Assembly (NCBI GenBank): GCA_963082875.1
Contig: OY720103.1
Location: 9,796,001 to 9,860,000, forward strand
DNA length: 64,000 nucleotides
Source: Corella eumyota
Taxonomy: Eukaryota > Chordata > Ascidiacea > Phlebobranchia > Corellidae
Direction of reading: 5' to 3'
Both the position numbers and the translations under genes were made by a program. Below the pieces are notes generated by a model, which saw only the letters and a program-made list of their open reading frames with translations, did not search any database and was not told the origin of the DNA. Each line of letters opens with the position of its first letter. The stretch's first letter is position 1. Shown one piece after another: positions 11,901 to 19,567 of the stretch.

Positions 11901-13075
11901 AGTTCAACAACTTTTTCAGGCATACCACCAGCCTGAAAGTATCTGTAAAATAAAAAAAAATTAAAAAAAAAAAATTTTACCTAAGCACCACAAACAGAAG
12001 TTTTTTTTCTAAATATATATATATAGTAATATAGAAAAAAAAAATATAATACATCTATGCTAAAAGTTAATGTAATATAAAAAAAAAACTAACTAATGTA
12101 TACCGGCAGCATGGTGTAGTGGTAAGAACACTTGCTACACCACATGAGGTCGTGGGTTCAATCCCTACTGATCTCATGCTGTAGCGCTCTTGAATAAGAC
12201 GCTATAGACAGTATGAACTCCTGCTAAGCCAGCACCTAATTAGCAGTTTAATTACCGGGCAATTATAATCTCTATAATATCCCAAACTGCCAAAGGCAAC
12301 TCGATACTGGGTCGGAGTAACAGTTGTTACTATATGTTTAGGTCGCACATTCATTGTTCCCCAATTGAGGATAAAGACATATACAAAAAATTTATATTCA
12401 ATTCGCGGACTACGATAAGAATCACTAATAAAGGTATAAGGGTTAGGTTTGATCTCCACCGGTTCTAAGTCTTATTGTCTTTCAGTTAGGTAAGAATAAA
12501 ATCTTTTAAAAAAAAAACATCTACTTTTTTAAACATGTAAAAATTGAGGGTTCCATAATATAATCCTTATTAGACATTCGAAACAGGCAATTATTTTTCG
12601 TGGTTTCATTTTCATCTGGAATTTCTGGTACTGAACCCATCTTAAAAAAATTAAACACAATAATAATATCAACATGAAGTTGCAACATGCTGTAGTGGTA
12701 AGAACACTTGGCTTTAATACATGAGGCCTTTGGCTGCATCCTCACTGCTTTTATGCTGTAGTGCCCTTAAGTAAGGCGTTATAAATGGTACAAACTCTTG
12801 TTGAGCCATAATTCAATTAGCAAATTGATTATCGGGCAATTATAATCAATAATATCCCAAACTGCCAAAGTTAACTTGAGACTGGGTCAGGGTAACAAAT
12901 GTTCCTTTATGTTTAGGTCGTGAAGTAGACCTTCCCACATCGAGGATAAATAAATACGAAAAAATGATCAAAAATTTAAATTATTTTTCATTGAAAAAAA
13001 AATTGTTTAATTTACCGGACTCATATTTACAGACTCCTCATCCCAAGAGTTTTCCGGATCACTTGATTCCTCCAT
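2952..13075 (-). CDS. NELFCD: Negative elongation factor C/D (TH1), 12 exons, 3' end beyond the window
   Basis: Subunit of the NELF complex, which holds RNA polymerase II in promoter-proximal pausing in the nucleus. Exons in transcript order, all with GT-AG borders and matching phase: 13016-13075 (start ATG), 12525-12640, 11833-11942, 10611-10720, 9942-10049, 8533-8688, 7648-7778, 6076-6182, 5553-5617, 4902-5033, 3926-4062, 2952-3066. They give about 449 codons. Family stretches seen include [75 protein letters not shown] and [13 protein letters not shown]. Vertebrate NELF-C/D is about 580-590 residues, so roughly the last 130 are missing and must lie left of position 1. Introns are large and filled with SINEs and MITEs. 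The start codon sits only 341 bp from the stop of upstream SARNP. Confidence 0.95.
3070..3880. repeat. A-rich simple and tandem repeats in a NELFCD intron
   Basis: From 3070 to 3250 a unit of about 37 bp (aaattgaat, A-run, gaaattcaatttac) is repeated four to five times. From 3390 to 3870 the sequence is an irregular array of aaataaaccaaatttt-type units. Neither is coding. Confidence 0.75.
4285..4577 (-). repeat. tRNA-SINE, young subfamily, reverse
   Basis: Nearly full length, from the tail to a head ending in ctgccgg. The tail of an older sense copy follows at 4581-4664. Confidence 0.85.
5154..5430 (+). repeat. tRNA-SINE, sense
   Basis: Head with a B-box-like gggttcaatcccc, a central cgagactgggtcgg and a tail in atatatacaaaaaaa. 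Confidence 0.85.
5825..5975 (+). repeat. Dispersed 'tttgtggtg' repeat, sense
   Basis: Sense copy between NELFCD exons 8 and 9, from ataggcctacaaaataaa to the conserved 3' part agggcaggctatcaattag. Confidence 0.65.
6651..6732 (+). repeat. tRNA-like sequence, probably the head of a second SINE type
   Basis: A-box-like tggtaaagcagtc and an excellent B box (gggttcgagcc) lie about 40 bp apart, in the order of a polymerase III promoter. The ends gtagtgtggta and taccacacta are inverted repeats. No confident cloverleaf could be folded by eye, and the head is unlike the main SINE, so a separate SINE or a tRNA pseudogene is likelier than a working tRNA gene. Confidence 0.4.
7275..7582 (-). repeat. tRNA-SINE, young, reverse, with a long G run
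   Basis: Full-length reverse copy beside NELFCD exon 7. A homopolymer of about 15 G at 7532-7546 replaces part of the head; it may be a sequencing artefact. Confidence 0.85.
7990..8165 (+). repeat. Dispersed 'tttgtggtg' repeat, sense, near full length
   Basis: Includes the 5' part aaaacttagtggacac, the central aaactagcatttgtgata and the 3' part gtagggaaggctattaacta. Confidence 0.65.
8764..9180 (+). repeat. Hairpin-bearing repeat family, copy 1
   Basis: A 400-430 bp unit seen three times in the window (also 11505-11815 and 42125-42512). Landmarks: gtatggttgacaataaatc, gtggtacttacaatttaa, a stem-loop with arms 8924-8938 and 8966-8980 (15 bp, gacgtagaaagtact), aacagggcttccc, and gtgttcagtgacaccaac. 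Confidence 0.75.
9577..9808 (-). repeat. tRNA-SINE, 5'-truncated, reverse
   Basis: Tail and central domain are present; the tRNA-like head breaks off after the position matching ggggatt. Confidence 0.75.
10117..10275 (-). repeat. Dispersed 'tttgtggtg' repeat, reverse, near full length
   Basis: Mirror arrangement of the 7990-8165 copy: ctagtcaatagcccgc first, then accacaaatggcagtttt, then ctaggctttattatata. Confidence 0.65.
10890..11110. repeat. Dispersed repeat 'gggtttggtgaccatgcc'
   Basis: Matches 33850-34060 along about 200 bp (gaccatgccataacatac, cttttggcatgttttaaatc, atcgtatttattatttac). Class unknown; no terminal repeats seen. Confidence 0.6.
11130..11265 (-). repeat. Dispersed 'tttgtggtg' repeat, reverse, partial
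   Basis: Contains cctgtgataatttacc, accacaaacaacagtttta and aagctctattatatata. Confidence 0.55.
11505..11815 (+). repeat. Hairpin-bearing repeat family, copy 2
   Basis: Shorter copy lacking the 3' part. The stem-loop is kept with one mismatch, and it sits just left of NELFCD exon 3. Confidence 0.7.
12103..12390 (+). repeat. tRNA-SINE, young, sense
   Basis: Complete copy: ccggcagcatggtgtagtgg head, B box in gtgggttcaatccc, central domain and tail. Confidence 0.88.
12681..12966 (+). repeat. tRNA-SINE, old subfamily, sense
   Basis: Lies just upstream of NELFCD exon 2. It has the old-type tail gataaataaatac and cttccc in place of the young-type diagnostic bases. Confidence 0.8.
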
Positions 13076-13416
13076 GACTTTATTTAATCTTCGTCAATTA
13101 ATTTTTACCTACATTTTATGCGTAAAAAGGCTTAGTAATAATTTCGTAATATTCACTCTAAAAACAAAGAGCATTTACCATTAAACCCAATGCTATTTAA
13201 CTTTAATAAATGTTAAAAACCTTCTAATACTAGTGAAAAGTGGTATATTGGTAAAACGATACAATTAACAAGCTTTTGTATTAAAAAAAGGACACTACTA
13301 CTGTGTTTAAAAGCCGCACACAAATGTTATGATTCTATTTCAGCAATAAAATAAGAATTATGCTTTAAACGTTTCCAGTAGAGATGGCAACTAACGTAAA
13401 ATTTTTTGATTTTTGT
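13076..13416. other. SARNP-NELFCD spacer
   Basis: 341 bp between two minus-strand genes. It must hold the SARNP 3' end and the NELFCD leader or promoter. No repeat is recognised. A minus-strand AATAAA (13079-13084) lies only a few bases before the NELFCD ATG. A shared transcript is possible but not shown. Confidence 0.5.
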
Positions 13417-14121
13417 TCAAACGACAGCTGTTCCGAATCGTTCAGCCCGTTTTTTTCGTTTTTCATCTACCTCTAAATTTGAAGTAGCACTGACAGAATG
13501 TCCGAACCGTTCTTGCCTTTTTCGTTTTCTCTCTTCGGCTTCTGATTTAATAAGCGAGCTAGAAACAACAGTCCCGAATCTTTCTTGACGTTGTTTTAAT
13601 TTGTCGTTGTCAACAGGGACCGCTGTTGCTTTAATACCTTTTGCTGAATTTCCGTTAGATACTCCAAATCTCTGAGATCGATTTTCGAGTCTCTGATCAG
13701 TAGACAGTTCTGAAACTTTGAGACCGAACTTCTCGGCTCGCAATTTTTTCTTCTCGGCGTCAGATAGATTTGAAACAATCGGCGTCTCTGTCTTTTTTTC
13801 TTTTTGCTCTTCTACTAAAACAATTTTCTCTTCTACAGAAGATTTCTCCTCCAATAAAACCTCCGGCTGTTTGATCTCCACTTTTTCTTTTACTACCGCT
13901 TCCGGAGGAGGAGTCTCAATGATCTCATCTTCGTCTTCTTCCCCAAGGATCGCAGCATCATCTTCATCAACTAGAGCTTCATGCTCCTCCAGATACTGCT
14001 GCAACCTCTGGATCAGATCCTGCTTGTTTCCGGACACTTTAAGGCCCCTCTCCTGCAGCTCCCGCTTCAGATCAGCGATCTTCATCTTGTTTAAATCCAA
14101 AATATATTCCTCTTCCGCCAT
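13417..14121 (-). CDS. SARNP: SAP domain-containing ribonucleoprotein (CIP29/Tho1 type)
   Basis: A 234-residue nuclear RNA/DNA-binding protein of the mRNA export machinery; the family works with the TREX helicase DDX39B/UAP56. The SAP domain is at about residues 9-45 (LDLNKMKIADLKRELQERG, then NKQDLIQRLQQYLEEH). An acidic stretch follows (EDEDEIIE), then a Lys/Glu-rich linker. The C-terminal half carries five spaced boxes ending in (K/R)FG: RAEKFG, RSQRFG, RQERFG, RQERFG, RAERFG. This is the repeat pattern known in SARNP as the helicase-contacting region. Length is close to the vertebrate protein (about 210). The start is the first ATG, beginning the MAEEEY stretch. The gene is a single exon here, unlike the many-exon vertebrate gene and unlike NELFCD, 341 bp downstream on the same strand. 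A weak ATTAAA-type signal lies near 13200. Confidence 0.95.
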   Translation of the reverse strand: MAEEEYILDLNKMKIADLKRELQERGLKVSGNKQDLIQRLQQYLEEHEALVDEDDAAILGEEDEDEIIETPPPEAVVKEKVEIKQPEVLLEEKSSVEEKIVLVEEQKEKKTETPIVSNLSDAEKKKLRAEKFGLKVSELSTDQRLENRSQRFGVSNGNSAKGIKATAVPVDNDKLKQRQERFGTVVSSSLIKSEAEERKRKRQERFGHSVSATSNLEVDEKRKKRAERFGTAVV

Positions 14122-15401
14122 TTTGAATTTTTTTTTTTAATTTAAAAATTTTTTTTTTTAAATCCTAAACTTTTTTTCTGTATCTAAAGCAAAAAAAAAA
14201 TGGATGATTAAAAAAGAATCGAAAACACAGTAACAAATACAGACCACATGCATATTGTAAAAGAAAAATTAAACATAAATTTCATGCAATTGCTTTCAGA
14301 ATATTATACAGAAATTTGATGAACTAAATTTTTTAATAAAAATAAAAATTTACAGAAATAATTGAAAAATTTGAGACCATTAAGTTTTTTAGACATATGT
14401 ACTTTACGGTCCTCTAAAATAATAAAATAATGAGGGCCGTAAAAGTAATAAGTCAATTTGAGGACTGTAAAGTACCAGATCTTTAAATACAATTATGCTT
14501 TTTTAATAAAAAAAATAAGAAAAATTACTGCCTCAATAAGACGCTTCCAATTATAATATGCTGTGAACTAGTACAATAAATGACGAATTTTGAAATTTTT
14601 CCTTAAGCATAGCTAAAAATGTAAGCAAGCGTTTATAATATAGCTTAACAGACAAAAAAATATATTGTATAATTTATGGCGCATGAAAATATAAAAAAAA
14701 CTGCTGTTTGTGGTGCACTCAAAAATTACTAAAAGCAAATTTTTGTTGCTACACAACTAAATAACACAATTGTTATTTTTTGCTTGAAAAAATTACTTTC
14801 AGTTTGGGCATTATTATACAATATGACAACAAAATTACAAAAAAAATATCTGTTTTTTTACAAAAAAATATCTCACAAAATTACAAAAAAAATATCTGTT
14901 TTAGAATAATATGTTACTAATACTAAACTACAAGTATTAATGAAATTTAAAATAACCCAAAAAAAATTACAAAAATTTTAAAGCATTAGATAAAGATTTA
15001 AAAAAAAAATTTAAACAGTTATTGTAGTTCATTCAAATAATTTTAACCTTATAATAGACTGTGTAACAAAAAATAAGGACAATTTAACAAAAATTTATGC
15101 ACAAAAATGTATATAAGTATTAAGTTAATATGAATTAGAAAAAATCAGAACACTGTCACAGCTTATTGAAAAAAAATGTAATAATTTACGCTACATAATT
15201 TAGGCATTGTATTATTCATTAACAGATGATAACATAATTTAACTAATAAAAAAAAGTAATTTTTTTTATTACATTTTTGGATCAATTTTAAAGAACTGTA
15301 AAATTATTGAAAAATTTGTCAAACACCGTTAAGAAATTGAATCTGTAAAAAGGCAGAATTTGCAAAAGATCCTAATTTTTTTAATTTTGGTATATATATA
15401 C
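14122..15401. other. SARNP-FEZ intergenic region
   Basis: AT-rich, with a fragment of the dispersed 'tttgtggtg' repeat near 14690-14780 and short duplicated stretches (acaaaaaaaatatctg near 14840 and 14885). No coding exon seen. Confidence 0.6.
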
Positions 15402-15402
15402 A

Positions 15403-15756
15403 AGGGATGGGCTGAAATCCAAATTACTCGGATACGAGCCCGAGTATTTTGTTGCGATACTCGGCCGAGTCCGAGTACTCGGTTATGACATCATTTAAAC
15501 GTATATAACTGTTCACGAGAATCTTTCCCGCATAATTTTAAACTGCAAAATTTGCCAAAAAACATGTATTTATGGATTATAAAGTGTTTAACATTGGCAA
15601 AACCACTTACCGCTGATAGCAATATCATTTTAAGTCCAAACGAAAATGTAAAAGTCTCAAATTTATTATGCGAAAAATTTTACTAAGTAAAAATTGTATT
15701 TGTTGCGCAATTGTTGCTTAAATAACTCAGACTCGGATTCGATTTGCCCATCCCTA
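15403..15756. mobile_element. MITE with gggatgggc ends
   Basis: About 354 bp with inverted ends: agggatgggctgaaatcc at the left and gattcgatttgcccatccct at the right. The interior is rich in ctcggac/gagtccgag runs. The ends resemble hAT-type termini. No clear target duplication. A truncated relative starts at 43849 (ggatgggctaaaattc). Confidence 0.6.
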
Positions 15757-15777
15757 ATAAAAATAATATTTATAAAT

Positions 15778-15783
15778 TTTATT
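15778..15783 (-). terminator. Polyadenylation signal of FEZ
   Basis: AATAAA on the minus strand, 58 bases after the FEZ stop codon, at the border of the gggatgggc MITE. Confidence 0.55.
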
Positions 15784-15840
15784 TTAAATTCCAGTTAAAG
15801 CTAACAGAAGACTGTACAAAATTGCCTAACAAACACACAG

Positions 15841-17121
15841 TTATAACTCTAATACATGATTTGAATGACCAGCGGGTGATGGACATAATACTTTAAGGAT
15901 ATACGAGGTCAATAAATTAGGGACGTCGTCGCTATCCATTTTTATAGCATCTAATATTTTAATCAAAACTTGAAGTTTATCAAGCGTTATAACATCACTT
16001 ATATTACATGGAATAACTGTTGTTAAAAACCGGCCTTTTGTTGAATTTCCATCAGCAGCTGAGTTTTTACGCCCGCGGGACAAATTTTTTAAAGACAGCG
16101 CCGCGTTATTGTTCGTCGTTTTTAGAAATTGTTCCCGCTTATATTGAACTTCTAATACTTTTGATATAAACGTGTTTTTAACCTCGTTTTCAAACTGTAG
16201 CTCATCTCGGTGGTTTAGTTCTTGTAAAAGTTCGGCAGATAGTAGTTGAACTTGCATTTCAAGTTCCTCATTTAAGATATTAAGATCAGAAAGTGAAGTG
16301 TGTTTTAAATCGACAGCACGTTCGCTTTCCTCTAAACTGGAAGTAGATCCATGAGTCTGCGAATGAATACACTGCTCGAACCCCTCATCTAAATCACTTT
16401 GTAAAGAGATGACATCATCGAATACGATCCCAGTTTGCTGCTGGACCTCATAATCCACCGCTGCGTTTTCAAGATCAACATCCAACATCATCCCTTCTAA
16501 TTCTTCTATCACTTCATCAGCTGTTTGCATCACTTCACCTCCATGTTCTTGAGATTTCGTGATAAAATAAGCCTGTTTTTGAGACTGGTATGAATCCGAG
16601 TCAACCATCTTATGAAAATCAAGCTCTTCGGATGACTCTTTTTCAATAGCTGTCTCATTTTCTTTAAATTTCTTTTTATGTGAAGGTGATGAAACAATTA
16701 AATTTAACGATGACAAATGTTGTTTTTGAATTTGTGATGTCTTCCATTCTAAAGCGGTCACGCGACCGTAATTGTCAACAATACTGTTCCAAATTTTGCT
16801 ACTGGGTAAAATTTCGGTTTCGAATAGTTGCGGACAAATTAAATTCGATTCATCGTTAGTATGTCCTTCTACCGTTGGATGAAAACTCATTACTATACCC
16901 TCTTCAAAATTATTGACCAAATTATCAACACTGGGAGCATTCTTTTCGTTATTTTCCGATAAAAAGTTTTCGAAGTTATCAAAATTTTCTTGGAACAAAT
17001 CATCAAGATTTGAGTTTTTTTGTTCTAATATTTCTTTGTTTTCAGTATCATCTATATCCGTCTGTGAAAACATCGCAAAATTATCCCAGTCAGTTTCTTG
17101 GTCTCCAATTGACGTCGTCAT
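15841..17121 (-). CDS. FEZ1/unc-76: Fasciculation and elongation protein zeta (FEZ1/2, UNC-76)
   Basis: A 426-residue cytoplasmic adaptor that links cargo to kinesin-1 and is needed for axon growth. The acidic N-terminal half has the family's WNSIVDNYG segment (about residues 110-120), an acidic stretch (EVIEELEGMMLDVDLENA) and a coiled coil at about 275-335 (LNILNEELEMQVQLLSAELL, then HRDELQFENEVKNTFISKVL). The C-terminus carries LDKLQVLIKILDAIKMDSD and YILKVLCPSP, matching the FEZ tail. Length is near that of vertebrate FEZ1 (about 390). The first ATG is used. The gene is intronless here, while vertebrate FEZ genes have about ten exons. A perfect inverted repeat lies upstream of the start. 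Confidence 0.93.
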   Translation of the reverse strand: MTTSIGDQETDWDNFAMFSQTDIDDTENKEILEQKNSNLDDLFQENFDNFENFLSENNEKNAPSVDNLVNNFEEGIVMSFHPTVEGHTNDESNLICPQLFETEILPSSKIWNSIVDNYGRVTALEWKTSQIQKQHLSSLNLIVSSPSHKKKFKENETAIEKESSEELDFHKMVDSDSYQSQKQAYFITKSQEHGGEVMQTADEVIEELEGMMLDVDLENAAVDYEVQQQTGIVFDDVISLQSDLDEGFEQCIHSQTHGSTSSLEESERAVDLKHTSLSDLNILNEELEMQVQLLSAELLQELNHRDELQFENEVKNTFISKVLEVQYKREQFLKTTNNNAALSLKNLSRGRKNSAADGNSTKGRFLTTVIPCNISDVITLDKLQVLIKILDAIKMDSDDVPNLLTSYILKVLCPSPAGHSNHVLEL

Positions 17122-17197
17122 TTCAATTTTTTTAATAAAACATGTTGACTTTAAGAATTGGAATTTTTATTGAACAAAACACATTATCAGATTGTTA

Positions 17198-17239
17198 ACT
17201 GTCAGACTGTGACTAAATGTTATAAGACAGTCTGACAGT
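17198..17239. promoter_or_regulatory. Perfect 13-bp inverted repeat upstream of FEZ
   Basis: Arms actgtcagactgt (17198-17210) and acagtctgacagt (17227-17239), separated by 16 bases, begin 77 bases upstream of the FEZ ATG. It could form a hairpin in the 5' leader or be a dyad binding site. Function is unknown. Confidence 0.45.
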
Positions 17240-17442
17240 CAGTCACTGATATTTAGTAAGCAAGAATTCAGCAAATTATGTAAACCAGTTTATAAATTGT
17301 TCTGCAAAAAAAATAATTTGTTTAATTTAAACTTAATAGGTCTTAATTGCTTGATAAATATGCTGCTGATTAAGTGCTGGCTCGGCAGAAGTTTATGCCA
17401 TTTATAGTGCCTTACTCAAGGGCGATACTGCTATTGCATAAA

Positions 17443-17640
17443 AGCACGCACAAGATTTTTTCATTGAAAAAAAACACGCCTGGTGTCTTAAAAAAATGTG
17501 CACTCGCAGTACTGACGCCTAAAACACGCTAACATAAATCATGTCTGGACCGGAAATTTTGGTGCGCGTGCACGCGCGGTCACGCTACGCTTGCACGCAC
17601 GAGATGTCGTCGAAAACTGCCCTACTTTTGAGACTGGGCA
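17443..17640. mobile_element. Worn MITE of the gtagggc family
   Basis: Shares gcacgcacaagattttttc, acacgctaacataaatca and gaaaactgccctacttt with the better copies at 28259-28501 and 54761-55002. The left end is lost. Confidence 0.55.
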
Positions 17641-18551
17641 GCTGGGTGATGGCTCAGCAGGAGTTCATACTATTTAGAGCACCTTACTTGAGGGCACTAT
17701 CGCTATTGCATAAAAGCAGTGAGAACCAAACACAGAACCCCACGTAGTGAAGCCAAATTTTCTGACCACTACATTATCAGGCAGGTTATGTTGCCAGTTA
17801 TTTCGTCTGCCGGACAAATTAGATTTAACTCTAAATGGGTTTATCAATTTAAAGTATTGCAGACACTTTTTTCAAACAACTGGTTTTAAATAATTTTAAT
17901 TAGTCCGTCAGTTTGTTGGTCTTAATGGACATAGTCAGATAGTCATTAATGTTTTTAAAAAGATCAAATACGATTAATTTGTCTTTTATAATTTTACAGA
18001 TTAATACACCTAAAAAACAAATTATTACTCAATTGTGTTAAATAATTACCACTAAGTCACGCTTAACACATTATTACTTAATATATAACTTCATTTTGCT
18101 TAATTCATCTAATTTAAGAACGACCAAACTTTTTATTTTTGATAGTCTGTAGTAAAATAAAAAAATTAAACAGAAGTGGCAGCTTATTGACGTTCCATGC
18201 CACGCGTCACAGTTACTTTTTTATTTTATTATTTTTTAAGTTAAGCAAGTGTGTTAAAGATCTACAAACTAAATTGTACTCCTTTTAAAACAATATTTAT
18301 CTTTTAAATAAACGTTTATTTTTTTTTATCTTTTAAATAAACGTTTATAGACATATAGAATTAAGATTGTAGTGTTAAATAATGATTTTGGTACGGGGTT
18401 TGATCCCCGCTACTTCCATGCAGTATTTTCTTTAAGAAAAATGCTTTAAACTGTATAAAGTCCTGCCTAGCTAAAAACCACTTAGCTTATTAAAAATTTG
18501 TCAATTATAATCAATAATATTTAAAAGTCGTCTTTCCTACATCGAGAATAA

Positions 18552-18795
18552 AGGCAGTGTGGTGTAGAGGTAAGAACACTTGCTACACCATACATGAGGT
18601 CGTGGGTTTAATCTCCACTGCTCTAATGCTGTAGCGCCCGTGAGTAATACGCTATAAACAAGGGCAATTATAGTCAATAATATCCCACACTACCACAGGC
18701 AACTCGAAACTGGCTCGCAGTAACTGATGTTACTCTATGTTTAAGTCGCGTATTCGACTTTCCCAGATCGAGGATAAAAATATATACAAAAAAAG
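18552..18795 (+). repeat. tRNA-SINE, sense, first of a tandem pair
   Basis: Complete head and tail; the next SINE starts at its A-tail. Confidence 0.85.
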
Positions 18796-19065
18796 AACAC
18801 TTGCTACACTACACATGAGGTCGTGGATTTAATCCCCACTGCTCTCATGCTGTAGCACCCTTGAGTAAAGCGCTATAAATGGTATAAACTCCTGCTGAGC
18901 CAGCACTTAATCAGAAGTATAATTATTAGGAAATTATATTTTATATATTATCTCGTACTGCTAAAGGCAACTCGAGACTGGGTCGGAGTAACTGATGTTA
19001 CTCTATGTTTAAGTCGCGCATTCGACTTTTCCACATGGAGGATAAAGATATATACAAAAAAAAGG
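18796..19065 (+). repeat. tRNA-SINE, sense, left border of copy A
   Basis: Begins inside the head (agaacacttgctacac). It ends about 90 bp before the A/B homology starts, in the position matched by the SINE at 44803-45121 beside copy B. Confidence 0.8.
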
Positions 19066-19567
19066 GATATCCAAAAACAGACAATATTCAGTTACAGTAA
19101 TCATAATAAGCCATATATTTTATTTATTTCATGATGAATCTTTTAAAGTACACACAATAGCAATAATTATTTAACAAAATCAAAATACTAACACGCAAAA
19201 AATATCGCATATTTTAAATTCTCAAAATTCAAATTTTACAGTTTTAAAACAGTGATTAAAATTTTACTATTTAATTATTGAACTTTGTTTTACAGAAGGT
19301 TAATAAAAAAAGCATATACATAGTACATGCTGAAATCTATTATAAATCAGTTAATTAATGAGATAGAATCAAATAAAATTGCACAAACAAAAAACAAAAA
19401 TTACATTTTATTTATGATTTCGAAAATATTGCAAACAAAAATTTTTTATTAATCTTATCTTGAACTTTTATATATAAATGATTTGTAAATTTTTTATAAA
19501 TAATAAAGAGTTTAAATGTCTATTGTAATCAGTACTCTTAAATTTGTGACATTTTATCAAAAATTTT

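Larger units (their letters stand above)
17122..19154. other. Region between FEZ and segmental copy A
   Basis: FEZ upstream sequence, SINE-head remnants (17345-17430, 17640-17790), a worn MITE (17443-17640) and a 25-bp direct duplication near 18300-18345 containing the palindrome aaataaacgtttattt. Two sense SINEs lie end to end. No coding exon seen. Confidence 0.6.

Noticed and set aside
12103-12180. SINE heads as tRNA genes
   Set aside because: They recur dozens of times attached to the same SINE body and tail, and the cloverleaf is decayed.
13718-14140. 140-codon plus-strand frame opposite SARNP
   Set aside because: Mirror of the acidic/Lys-rich SARNP codons; Ser-rich with no family resemblance.
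18300-18345. Duplicated palindrome aaataaacgtttattt as a regulatory site
   Set aside because: Simple AT-rich duplication with no gene start nearby.
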